DNA of 20,000 nucleotides from Glandiceps talaboti (GCF_964340395.1 NC_135570.1:16832822-16852821); one strand, 5' to 3'. Counted from the first letter of the stretch, positions 1 to 8,595 are shown. Made by a program: numbers and translations. Notes: generated from the letters alone by a model not told the origin.

Positions 1-550
1 ATTGGATTGTAATCTATACTGTGGGCATTGCTGGGAGAGATCCCACATTGGACTGTAATCTATACTGTGGGCTTTGCTGGGAGAGATCTCACATTGGACT
101 GTAATCTATACTGTGGGATTTGCTAGGAGAGATCTCACATTGGACTGTAATCTATACTGTGGGATTTGCTAGGAGAGATCTCACATTGGACTGTAATCTA
201 TACTATGGGCTTTGCTGGGAGAGATCTCACATTGGACTGTAATCTATACTGTGGGCTTTGCTGGGAGAGATCTCACATTGGACTGTAATCTATACTGTGG
301 GCTTTGCTGGGAGAGATCTCACATTGGACTGTAATCTATACTTTGGGCTTTGCTGGGAGAGATCTCACATTGGATTGTAATCTATACTGTGGGATTTGCT
401 GGGAGTGATCTCACATTGGACTGTAATCTATACTGTGGGCTTTGCTGGGAGAGATCTCACATTGGACTGTAATCTATACTCTGGGATTTGCTGGGAGAGA
501 TCTCACATTGGACTATAATATATACTGTGGGATTTGCTAGGAGAGATCTC
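1..550. repeat. 46-bp minisatellite, about 12 copies, truncated at left edge
   Basis: Copies begin at 1, 47, 93, 139, 185, 231, 277, 323, 369, 415, 461 and 507. Each starts ATTGGACTGTAATCTATACT, continues into a GTGGG(C/A)TTTGCT(G/A)GGAGAG segment and ends in the 8-bp palindrome GAGATCTC plus AC. Unit length is 46 bp throughout except the last copy, which is 44 bp (it lacks the AC before the next ATTGG at 551). Variants cluster: GGGATTTGCTAGG is shared by the neighbouring copies at 93 and 139 and recurs in the copy at 507, which fits local duplication of units. The unit contains no CpG and 46 is not a multiple of 3, so no long reading frame runs through it. The array continues to the left of the window, so its total size is unknown. 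Confidence 0.97.
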
Positions 551-820
551 ATTGGAGAGGAACCCTACTGGCTAAGTATCTATAAGTTAAAGTATAGATT
601 ACAGTCAAATGGCACAATCTAAGCTTGATTTGGGGCAGAAACAGCATGGCCATGATAGCTAGTGGAGAGAGTAAAAAAATAAGGACGTGTAGGAGGCCAG
701 TTAGAGGCATACAATTTCAAATCGTACCATAAAGTACTTGAATATTGTCTTCATTACCCCATTTTAAATTTCCAATACTTTATATGACTATATTGTCTAT
801 ACTTTAACATATAAAGAGAT
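551..820. other. Array flank with inverted copy of the minisatellite core; no gene seen
   Basis: No coding signal is visible. Positions 591-610 are the reverse complement of the minisatellite core ATTGGACTGTAATCTATACT with 19 of 20 matches, a lone inverted piece about 40 bp from the array. The 13-mer GTTAAAGTATAGA (586-598) is also the exact reverse complement of 796-808, so 586-808 could be a small foldback element of about 220 bp. I see no convincing target-site duplication around it. Confidence 0.6.
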
Positions 821-1030
821 GTACACATTCTCATAGCCGTCACCCGCCTTGTAAAATAAGGCTTAAGAACTTACTGCGGCCAACCAGCATCAAACTTTGT
901 AACTGTACACACAAACACATTCTCATAGCCGTCAAGGCGGGTGACGGCTATGAGACTGTGTCTGTGTGTACATTTACAAAGTTTCATGCGGAGTTCGCCG
1001 CAGTAAGTTCTTAAGCCTTATTTTACAAGG
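821..1030. repeat. Long imperfect inverted repeat (hairpin) with two alternative stems
   Basis: Bases 847-934 pair with 942-1030, leaving a 7-nt loop (935-941). The outer part (CCTTGTAAAATAAGG and the following 20 bases) is perfect. The middle contains a few mismatches and a 1-nt length difference near 881-890. The inner stem CTCATAGCCGTCA (922-934) pairs exactly with 942-954. The 20-mer at 830-849 is, in addition, a perfect reverse complement of 935-954. The right arm therefore has a choice between a 13-bp local stem and a 20-bp distal stem. The 19-mer CACATTCTCATAGCCGTCA is present twice in direct orientation (824-842 and 916-934), which creates this ambiguity. This looks like a foldback/MITE-type element; no transposase is present and I could not define target-site duplications. 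Confidence 0.85.
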
Positions 1031-2927
1031 CACCAAACTTTGCCAAATGTATTCTATAAACGACCTCTAGATCTCCTGGGGCTTAATTTGGTGCAGATCA
1101 TTAGCAAAATATTTCGTGCCCTTCACTTTCAGACCATCATAATGTTCATGCTCCCCCTCTTCGCACCCGCAATGTTTTTTTCGTGGCTATCCCCGAACCC
1201 ATTTTCTCCTCGACTCAGCTCCTAATTCGCAAATTGTGTTGGTTCCTTAAGTATTATAGATATGACAAAACTTGGGGGGGGGGGTATTTTTGTCGTTTCC
1301 AGTGTTGAGGACTGAGAGAAGAAAGGGGTAAGAAGGAGAATATGATTATGGATGAAGCAGGAGGGAAAAGACTAGGAAGAGGAGGGAGACTTGGAAGGAG
1401 AAATTTATCCTGAGGAATAAGATGACCTTGCCAACGATGATAGCGGTATGATCCTATGGTGATATGAAAAGTGGACAGACAATATAAATGAGATGATTTA
1501 TACAAAATAGTCCCCAAAAGATAAAATATTGTTTGTTGTGTGAATAATCAAGGTATAAGACACGAAGGTGTTCAAAGTAAACATAGCTACATTTGCTAGG
1601 TGGCCATTGAATTCACGAGATGCATATTCTGTGGTTATCGTTGCAAATAAATGAACAGGCATTTAAACGGTTTCATGGTGCTTTAGTGTTGATAATTGCT
1701 AATTGCTAATTGCTGTAATTGAGTGAAATGTAAAGTCTGGTTCTCGCACAGTGTTTATATTAAGACACGTCATGTATTAGCAACACACAGATGTAATGTT
1801 AGATCCAGTAGATGCAGGATTGATTTGGAACTGAGCTATCATCTATCGATTTGGCTATCTTTTAACACTGTAATGGTCATAGATTCTATTACATACGGGG
1901 GATTTGTTTGGTTAGCTTTTCTTTAGCCCTAGGCTGGACGTTATTGTTCGTAAACTGTTATGTGTTACTTGCACGTGTCTGTGTTTACACACAGACGTGT
2001 TTACACCTACCTCAAATTCTATGAGATCAGGAGCAACGTTGCCTATAATCCAGATCTTTATCTAGATACGAAAACAGGTGAAAGTTACAAAGGAATTGTT
2101 GTGTGGTACTGAGTATACCCGCCCGTGTAATCAGCAAGATGCAGCGATCGCCTTAGTGATATTACAATTAAACAAAAGGTTTGGCCTATGATGCTGGTCT
2201 AGTGATGAAAGCCTCTCTGCTGTTTAGCAGCCTTTCTTAACGTTACGTACTAAAATTTTGATTCTGTCCTGCGGGTTTCAAGTTGTTTGAGTATAACGTA
2301 ACTGCACAAACTATAGGGTTCGATGGGTCAGTGCCTAAGCCTTGCAACAAAGCACAGGAACAACTGTCAATCGGTGCATAACAATAGATATATACAGTAC
2401 CCTGTTTCTAATATAGAAATGCCGCAAGGGTTACTGTATTGGCTGCTGTTTGATGTTGTTGAGATTGTGTAGAAGGGACTTATAGCTCTAAGTGACTTCG
2501 CTTTATTGTTGTCAGCCATCCAAGACATTGTTCATACAGAACGGTGAATGCTGATAACATTTGTATTTTCTATAGGTTCGTTGCCCCGTATTAACCCAAA
2601 CCAGCTTCGATGTACATCAACGCTAATTCCTTGATTTGCCATTAGTTATATCTCAGTTACTCTTGTTGACTAAACCCGTCTTTTCCTCTCACAAAAGGAA
2701 AGAAAACTTATCATACCCTGGTCGGTTTCCAAATCTAGTATCTATTAAATCATGTTTTATGATATCAGCATTTGTTTTCAATCTGATTAGCGCTTGATCC
2801 ACATACACAAGATTTTCTTGACAAGTATACTTTATTCCAGGCATGTTTTATTGTAAGTATTACATATACCCACCTTCACTTTTTCATCCTAGATATTTCA
2901 CATGACGTTTTCCTCGAACGCAAATGT
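1031..2927. other. Non-repetitive stretch without recognisable gene
   Basis: Open frames here are short (under 90 codons) and none resembles a protein family I know. Small structures that can be seen: an 11-G run at 1274-1284; a purine-rich strand from about 1312 to 1402; three tandem TAATTGC heptamers around 1692-1713; and an 8-bp perfect hairpin, GTCTGTGT/ACACAGAC with loop TTAC, at 1977-1996, followed by a second copy of GTGTTTACAC at 1997-2006. The stretch could hold introns or distal exons of an unseen gene, but I can support none. Confidence 0.5.
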
Positions 2928-3027
2928 TTGGATGAATTATTTCAAACAATGGTTGTTGTACGTGTAATTAAGTCTTTTTCTCTCTATGACAGCCAATACC
3001 ATCATCTCTGTAGCCATCACTGCTTCA

Positions 3028-3037
3028 GTCGTCGTCG

Positions 3038-3092
<55 letters not shown>

Positions 3093-3293
3093 ATCAACGA
3101 CGTCGTCGTCACCACCACTACCACAACTACCATAACTACCCTCACCACTACTAACACCACCACTACCACCACTATCACCACCACTACCACCACCATCACT
3201 ACCACCACCACTGCCACCACCATCATCACCACCACTACCACCACCGCCACCACCACCACTACCACCACCATCACCACTACTACTACCACTATC
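3028..3293. repeat. Compound trinucleotide repeat (GTC, CAT, then ACC/ACT)
   Basis: A short GTC run (3028-3039) passes into about 17 near-perfect ATC triplets (3040-3092). After a short interruption containing CGACGTCG comes a long imperfect ACC/ACT/ATC triplet tract that ends near 3293. Read in frame it would give poly-His then poly-Thr on the plus strand, or poly-Met then Gly/Ser on the minus strand. That is a shadow of the triplet period and not evidence of a protein. The right-hand end lies directly against the LINE fragment at 3291. Confidence 0.95.
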
Positions 3294-4030
3294 TATTCCC
3301 GGTGATTTTTTGTACTTGAGTGTACTTATTGTTTTTTTAATTTCAAGCTGAGAGATTGGCTTATTTAGTTCTATGGAATCAGCAATATTTTCTAGTCGGT
3401 TCTTTTTACTAACATAGGTGGTATCTGCAGTAGGTTTTACCTTGTTTGAACTGAGACTTTTTAGAATGCTCAAACGGTTTTTCTTTCTCAATAGTTTCTC
3501 CATTACATGTCTTACCCTCTTGTGGCGCTCTTAAGTTCTTAATAAGTTTCCAGCATTCATCGGGATGTGAACCACTCAGATTTTCTAGTTTAGACAATAT
3601 TTCATTTTTAAATTCTTGTTTCTTTTTTTTCACAGCCTTCTTGTAGTTTTTTCCTTTGTTCATAACAACTATTTCTCGGTTGATGGTTAAATGAGTCTGT
3701 ACTCAGTTTATTGGAAAGATTGTGTATCTCCTTTTCATACAAGAAAGATTTTTTGTATACCATGTTTGTTTTCTTGTTGTTTTTTGTTTTTTCGGGGTTT
3801 TTTTTTGGCTTTTACCAGCTGCCTCGTGATGGATGTCTGATAACATAATGCCAGCCTGATCAACTGACTTTTTAGAATTATCAAAATGTTCCCTCTCAAA
3901 GTTCTTCGCCAGTACTATTACCTCCTGGCTCTGTAATGCATTGTAGAAATAATATTTTGAATTTGTATCCCATATGTATGAAAAGTTGAATTGACAATAG
4001 TTATTCAAGTCATCTGCTGTAGAATTTGGT
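3291..4030 (-). mobile_element. Decayed LINE (non-LTR retrotransposon) ORF2 fragment: endonuclease-RT linker to start of RT
   Basis: Three overlapping minus-strand frames together resemble the segment of LINE ORF2 between the AP endonuclease and the reverse transcriptase. In order on the minus strand: an acidic/aromatic segment with YIWD and HHEAAGKS (about 3990-3800); a WYTKNLSCMKRRY segment (from 3762); a basic KNYKKAVKKKKQEF segment followed by ECWKLIKNLR (3558-3529); and LNKPISQLEIKKTISTLK then YKKSPGID (3368-3291). The last resembles the conserved start of many LINE RTs (EI...IK.LK..KSPG.DG). The frame is broken: a TGA lies at 3705-3703, a +/- shift pair around it would restore continuity with a second frame, and another shift falls near 3500-3410. 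The catalytic RT palm and the endonuclease are both missing, because the fragment stops at tandem repeats on both sides. It is a dead copy. The clade (for example CR1/L2/Jockey-like) cannot be fixed from this piece. Confidence 0.75.
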
Positions 4031-4033
4031 AAT

Positions 4034-4120
4034 ACACATACATACATACATACATACATACATACATGCATGCATGCATACATACATACATACATACATA
4101 CATACATACATACATACATA

Positions 4121-4156
<36 letters not shown>

Positions 4157-4221
4157 CTCACTCACTCACTCACTCACTCACTCACTCACTCACTCACTCA
4201 CTCACGCGCGCGCGCGCGCGA
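4034..4221. repeat. Compound tetranucleotide microsatellite (ACAT, GCAC, TCAC) ending in CG dinucleotides
   Basis: The tract changes motif in blocks: ACAT (4034-4121, with a TGCA sub-block near 4067-4079), then GCAC (about 4121-4156), then TCAC (about 4157-4206), then CG (4205-4221). Each neighbouring tetramer differs from the next by one or two bases while keeping the 4-bp register. The alternating CG and CA/TG steps are the classic composition for left-handed (Z-form) DNA. The block abuts the N-terminal-side end of the LINE fragment. Confidence 0.96.
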
Positions 4222-4286
4222 TGCAGTAGTGAAATTCATTTAGCCGACGGGTACATTTTGTCCCTCACTTTATAAAACAGCAGCGT

Positions 4287-4749
4287 GTTACAACCATAGT
4301 GGAGGGTCTACGTTACAACCATGGTGGAGGGTCTACGTTACAACCATAGTAGAGGGTCTACGTTACAACCATAGTGGAGGGTCTACGTTACAACCATAGT
4401 GGAGGGTCTACGTTACAACCATAGTGGAGGGTCTACGTTACAACCATAGTGGAGGGTCTACGTTACAACCATAGTGGAGGGTCTACCTTACAACCATAGT
4501 GGAGGGTCTACGTTACAACCATAGTGGAGGGTCTACGTTACAACCATAGTGGAGGGTCTACGTTACAACCATAGTGGAGGGTCTACGTTACAACCATAGT
4601 GGAAAGTCTACGTTACAACCATAGTGGAGGGTCTACGTTACAACCATAGTGGAGGGTCTACGCTACAACCATAGTGGAGGGTCTACGTTACAACCATAGT
4701 GGAAGGTCTACGTTACAACCATAGTGGAGGGTCTACCTTACAACCATGG
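4287..4749. repeat. 25-bp minisatellite, 18 copies plus a partial
   Basis: The unit begins GTTACAACCATAGTGG and ends AGGGTCTAC. Eighteen copies run from 4287 to 4736 with constant 25-bp spacing, then a partial copy ends at CCATGGTG near 4749. Variants are single substitutions: CATGG for CATAG in the second copy and in the final partial copy, AGAGGG for GGAGGG in the third, GGAAAG in one, and CTTACAACC for GTTACAACC in two. No indel is visible. Unlike the other large arrays, the unit contains one CpG (TACGTT). The 25-bp period is not a multiple of 3, so no ORF persists. Confidence 0.97.
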
Positions 4750-5495
4750 TGCATTGCCGGATATATCTGAATCAAAAGTTTTAGTAACCATTCGGCTGGG
4801 AAAGGCATTTTGGGTGAAATATTCATGCTTCTACAGTTTCTTGTGGAGTTTATCGTTTGAGATGGATTGATACTTTCTGTTCACTGTCTAGATATGGAAA
4901 GTAACTTGTAGTTTTTTGTCAACGTGTTTAGTCCAAATTTGGTTATATCCTAGTGTACATCGTGGTCCTATTACAGTCGTTTTACAATCACGATAATGCC
5001 GTTTGGTCTGTCAGAATTATGTCACCTTTAATCATTGAGTAAAAAGATTATAATAGATTGGACTAAATAGCTACATGTACTAAACATACAAAGGAAAAGG
5101 ATGACCACTTCTCTGTAAGTCGATTTCAATAACGATATAAATATTAACCAAAGGAAAAATATCATTTTAAAGTAAAGAATAAAGCAATAAACCGCGTACA
5201 CTATCCTGGCTCTCATTCAAGCTACTACTTGACAAAATGCAATGATTTCAAAAGACTAAGCAAACTTTCGATTTTAAATTAATTATACAAACAAAGGTAC
5301 ATACCCTCATAAACTTGGGACGATAAAATTAACTATGGCTGTATGTTTAATAACTCTTACAAACTGTGAATCAGTACAACCTATCGCTTGCCGATTTCAG
5401 CATTGCATTTGAAACCAACATATACACGTGTCATTTTGAGCACGAGATGATGAGATGACGTAAGATTTGTTATAATGTTAAATAACAATACTATT
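4750..5495. other. AT-rich unique sequence, no gene recognised
   Basis: No tandem array and no convincing ORF are visible. The longest minus-strand frame (5028-5216, 62 codons) is hydrophobic but starts and stops without context and matches no family I recognise. I see no RNA gene or mobile element. Confidence 0.5.
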
Positions 5496-5748
5496 GGTGT
5501 TGTGTTGTGTTGTGTTGTGTTGTGTTGTGTTGTGTTGTGTTGTGTTGTGTTGTGTTGTGCGTTGTGTTGTGTTGTGTTGTATTGTGCTGTGTTGTGTTGT
5601 GTTGCGTTGTGTTGTATTGTGTTGTGTTGTGTTGTGTTGTGCTGTGCTGTGTTGTGCTGTGCTGTGCTGTGTTGTGTTGTGTTGTGTTGTGCTGTGCTGT
5701 GCTGTGTTGTGTTGTGTTGTGTTGTGCTGTGTTGTGTTGTGCTGTGCT
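5496..5748. repeat. (GTGTT)n pentanucleotide array with GTGCT variants
   Basis: About 50 copies of a 5-bp unit run across 253 bp. The main variant is GTGCT, which increases toward the right half, with rare GTATT and GCGTT units and one 4-nt unit near 5560. The plus strand is almost only G and T (with some C), giving a strong strand asymmetry. The Cys/Val-rich and Thr/Gln/His-rich open frames on the two strands are products of the 5-bp period. Confidence 0.97.
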
Positions 5749-6245
5749 AGTATGTGTACGGTAATAGGACAAATGCCCCGAACAAATGCCTCCGGTAGCA
5801 CTGAACTTTATGGCGCACGATTCGACCAAGAAGGCGTTAGGGTTACTTAGAATTTCTACTGTAGTGCGAACATTTTGTAATAGCCCTCAACCTCGAGTTT
5901 TGAATATAGTAATGTTTTACTATTTATGCAATCAGATTCCGAAGTTCTACACAACTTGTTGCCGATTTCGATAATCGTCTTGTGTTTGACTTATTGCGGG
6001 GAATAGCCTACAACCTCGAATTTTGAATACATACAGAAATATTTAGTATTCACTTATGCAATCGAATTCCGGGGTTCTACACTTGAGCAATTCAATTAAA
6101 GTCCGTGTTTATTGCACTTTCTTGTTTGTATTTTTCTTTGTCGCCGTCACAATTTCAGTCTTTGTTAGCATGCCCAAAATAAAATGTGTATGTGTATATA
6201 ACAGTGACTGTGTGCGAGTTGTCTTTTTTAACATAAGAACAACCA
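5749..6245. other. Unique sequence containing a diverged duplication; no gene seen
   Basis: Apart from the duplication listed separately, nothing is recognisable. Plus-strand frames of 60-130 codons run out of or into the neighbouring microsatellites and show no domain signal. Confidence 0.45.
5881..6081 (+). repeat. Diverged direct duplication, two units of about 75 bp
   Basis: Unit 1 (5881-5952) and unit 2 (6004-6081) share, in the same order, TAGCC, CAACCTCGA(G/A)TTTTGAATA, a variable AT-rich middle containing TA(C/G)TATT, then TTATGCAATC, then GATTCC/GAATTCC and GTTCTACAC. The units start 123 bp apart. They differ by substitutions and small indels, so the duplication is old. Its origin (a tandem duplication or two copies of an element) cannot be told from this window. 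Confidence 0.75.
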
Positions 6246-6394
6246 TGTGTACATGTGTGTGTATGTATGTATGTATGTGTGTATGTATGTATGTATGTAT
6301 GTATGTATGTATGTATGTATGTATGTATGTATGTATGTGTGTGCGTGTGTGTGTATGTATGTATGTATGTATGGATGGATGGATGGATGCATGC
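6246..6394. repeat. TATG/GTGT/GGAT compound microsatellite
   Basis: The main tract is TATG repeated with GTGT interruptions (6246-6372), then four GGAT units (about 6371-6387), then ATGCATGCATTG. The 4-bp register is kept across the motif changes. Open frames rich in Cys/Met/Val or His/Ile/Thr are shadows of this repeat. Confidence 0.96.
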
Positions 6395-7084
6395 ATTGAT
6401 TTCTGTATGGATTGTATCAAATGTATAGATGAGGTGTTACGATGAAAATACATGAGCTGAACAATTAAGTGATAGAGACAAAATTTGCAATACTATAGAA
6501 TACTATAGACTGAATCGTGATGAAACAAATCAATTACTAATTTCATTGATGGACAGACCTAGCTACGTCGAAAGACAACTACAAATGAATTCCTTTCCAT
6601 AATAAGTAATCAACGGTTGGCGCCTCTCTCTCTCTCTCTTTGTTATCAGACCCAAGACACGCTGTTGTTTGTCTCAATTCTATAGAGAAACTTTAAGGGA
6701 AGCCAATATCAAGACACACCCACTAAATGTTAGATAGAATAGTAACAAAGTGTTGGACAATTTGGGCTATCTGACTCATTAATAAGTCATTACAGTTATA
6801 TTCAAAAGTTTGTAAACAGTTCTGAATACCAGAATAATGAAATCGTTGGTTTTCTACTGATTGCTAAGTAGGCTTATTACCCTATGTGCAGTGATGCAAT
6901 TACCGACTATTTGTCCAACTTCAATGGGCATTGTACTGACCATGGAGGGAGACATAAAGGGAGATTTTACCTCCATGTACTGACAGAACAACATGAATAT
7001 ATATTCGTAACATTTGTAATGGTTGGTCAGCGTAGACTTCCTGCTTCAATTACTATTACGAGGTAAATGTCAGTTCGTTCTGGT
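6395..7084. other. Unique sequence with minor repeats; no gene recognised
   Basis: Small structures: a 10-bp tandem AATACTATAG pair near 6489-6508; a CT run at about 6624-6640; and an inverted pair CATGGAGG (6941-6948) / CCTCCATG (6970-6977), with TGTACTGAC repeated directly at 6932-6940 and 6976-6984. A 60-codon frame with ATG at 6884 covers that structure but has no family resemblance, and I do not call it a gene. Confidence 0.5.
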
Positions 7085-7087
7085 TAA

Positions 7088-8191
7088 GGGAGCCTTCAGT
7101 AATTACATGGGTGGTGGGAAAATAGGGATGGGTCACTTTTTACAATCGGTCCACGGGGTGGGCCATATTTTAGAAGATGGAAATTAGGGGAGGATCATAT
7201 TTTACTTTGAGTTTTTATCTAACTTTGCATTACTGGTATTTTGTTATTTTGGCCTGATCCCACCACAGCCACATCCCACCACTGCCACCATTGTAAAGTT
7301 CTGTCAGATGTTAAAAATTACTATTTGTGGTCGAATTATTTGATTTTATAAAAATTAATTTGCAATTTTGTCAATCGAATTGAAGGACGTGAGTGAGTGA
7401 GTCAAATATTCGAATTCAGTTTCCTTGTAATTGTTCGCTAATCATTTTTTAAGTTTTTTCATTTTTATTTAAGATTCGTAAATAAAGCTCTTCAATCGAT
7501 GGTTATATTTGATCGTCGAAATAAAATAAGAAAAAGAAATGCAATGATTTTGTTGTGGTCGAAATGCAATACTTACATTTCTAGGACTCTGTGGGTGGTC
7601 GATTTGAAAGAGCAGTCGATCGAATTGATTGGAGTATTACAGTAATATCGTAATATATATAAGTGAAATGCAGGGAATTACCTGTTTAGTTGTCATGTGA
7701 GGAGAAGAGTGTGTCTCACAGTAGTAAAGGTAGAAATGTGTGGCAAGATATTGGGGATAATTTGGTGAAGTTGAGATGTTGACCTCAGTCCTGAGGTTGT
7801 CAGTTGACAGTTATATGCGCTTTGGGAGTTCTGGCCTTCGGCTCAGCCAATGACATTCAAATACAAACACTGGCAAACTCACTGAGGTGGTAATAGTGGG
7901 AAACTACAAATGCCTTTAAAAGATATCTTATTACAGAACAATTCCCTGTCTCTACTGGGATTCGAACTCAGGACCTCCTGACTAGTAATCTTGAGCTCTA
8001 ACAACTACGGCACAGGGAGGCGGCGTTAAAAGTGATTTTTCACTGAAATATTTGAAAAGGAGAGGGTCATATTTAAAGTAAGGAAATTTTAGAGAGTGTC
8101 ACTTTTAGCACAACGGACTTGAGAGGGTTACAATTTATGCCACAGACTAGGCTTGATTTCTCAGCACCCCTTGTGATAACTGAAGGCTCCC
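7088..8191. mobile_element. Non-autonomous DNA transposon-like element with terminal inverted repeats and TAA target duplication
   Basis: The left end GGGAGCCTTCAGT (7088-7100) is the exact reverse complement of the right end (8179-8191). Matching continues imperfectly for about 28 nt (left AATTACATGGG, right complement TATCACAAGGGG). TAA stands directly outside both ends (7085-7087 and 8192-8194). A 3-bp TWA duplication is typical of the PIF/Harbinger superfamily; because the left flank is TTAA, a TTAA-targeting family with one lost base at the right is the alternative. The 1,104-bp interior has no transposase frame. Both subterminal regions carry direct copies of a GG(G/A)TCAYWTTT-like motif at about 30-32-bp spacing: cores near 7131, 7161 and 7192 on the left, and 8065, 8097 and 8126 on the right. 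A 16-bp tandem pair (ATCCCACCAC(A/T)GCCAC) lies at 7257-7288. A tRNA-like sequence sits inside near the right end. Confidence 0.8.
7948..8019 (-). pseudogene. tRNA-like sequence (head of a tRNA-derived SINE or tRNA pseudogene)
   Basis: Read on the minus strand, 72 nt can be laid on a tRNA cloverleaf. The T arm is CTGAG-TTCGAAT-CCCAG (4 of 5 pairs), and it holds a perfect Pol III B box, GTTCGAATC (plus-strand 7967-7959). A TAGTTGTTAGAGC stretch stands where the D arm and A box belong. The anticodon loop would be TTACTAG, reading ACT (serine-like), with T33 and a purine at 37. The acceptor stem pairs at only 4-5 of 7 positions, the anticodon stem at 3 of 5 and the D stem poorly, so it is unlikely to be a working tRNA gene. 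A shifted pairing, TCCCTGT with ACAGGGA just outside, is perfect over 7 bp. The sequence sits inside the 7088-8191 element, either as a nested SINE transcribed leftward or as an old component of that element. The SINE 3' end is not evident. Confidence 0.65.
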
Positions 8192-8223
8192 TAATTCCTG
8201 TATAGCCCATCCGTCTATCTTTC

Positions 8224-8224
<1 letters not shown>

Positions 8225-8255
<31 letters not shown>

Positions 8256-8558
8256 TGTATGTATGTATGTATGTATGTACGCCTGTTTGTCTATCTGCCT
8301 GCCTGTCTGTCTGTCTGTATGCCTGCCTGCCTGCCCGCCTGTCTGTGTGTGTGTGTGTGTCTGTCTGCCTGCCTCTTTGTCTGTTTTCTGTATGCCTACC
8401 TGCCTGCCTGCCTGTCTGTCTGTCTGTCTGTCTGTCTGTCTGCCTGCCTGCCTACCTATCTGTTTGTCTATCTGTCTGCTTGCCTGTTTGTCTGCTTGTC
8501 TGTTTGCCTGCCTGTATGTTTGTCTGTCTGCCTGCCCGCCTGCCTGCCTGCCTGTCTC

Positions 8559-8595
<37 letters not shown>

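Noticed and set aside
1-550. CRISPR array
   Set aside because: Repeats are contiguous with no unique spacers, vary among themselves, and there are no cas genes. The same holds for the 24-, 25- and 30-bp arrays.
3028-3293. Poly-His/poly-Thr protein
   Set aside because: It is a triplet-repeat shadow. The frame starts at TTG with no domain sequence on either side, and the opposite strand is open as well.
5475-5850. Cys/Val-rich or Thr/Gln/His-rich proteins
   Set aside because: These are products of the 5-bp period, present in several frames on both strands.
6884-7066. 60-codon ORF with ATG
   Set aside because: It is short, without recognisable similarity, and overlies a small inverted/direct repeat structure.
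7665-7950. Nested element bounded by CAGGGAATT and its complement
   Set aside because: Only a 9-nt match plus CTGT, with no flanking duplication. This is too weak to call.
7948-8019. Functional tRNA-Ser gene
   Set aside because: Acceptor, D and anticodon stems have several mismatches, and there is no Pol III T-run terminator close downstream on the minus strand. It is better read as a SINE head or pseudogene.
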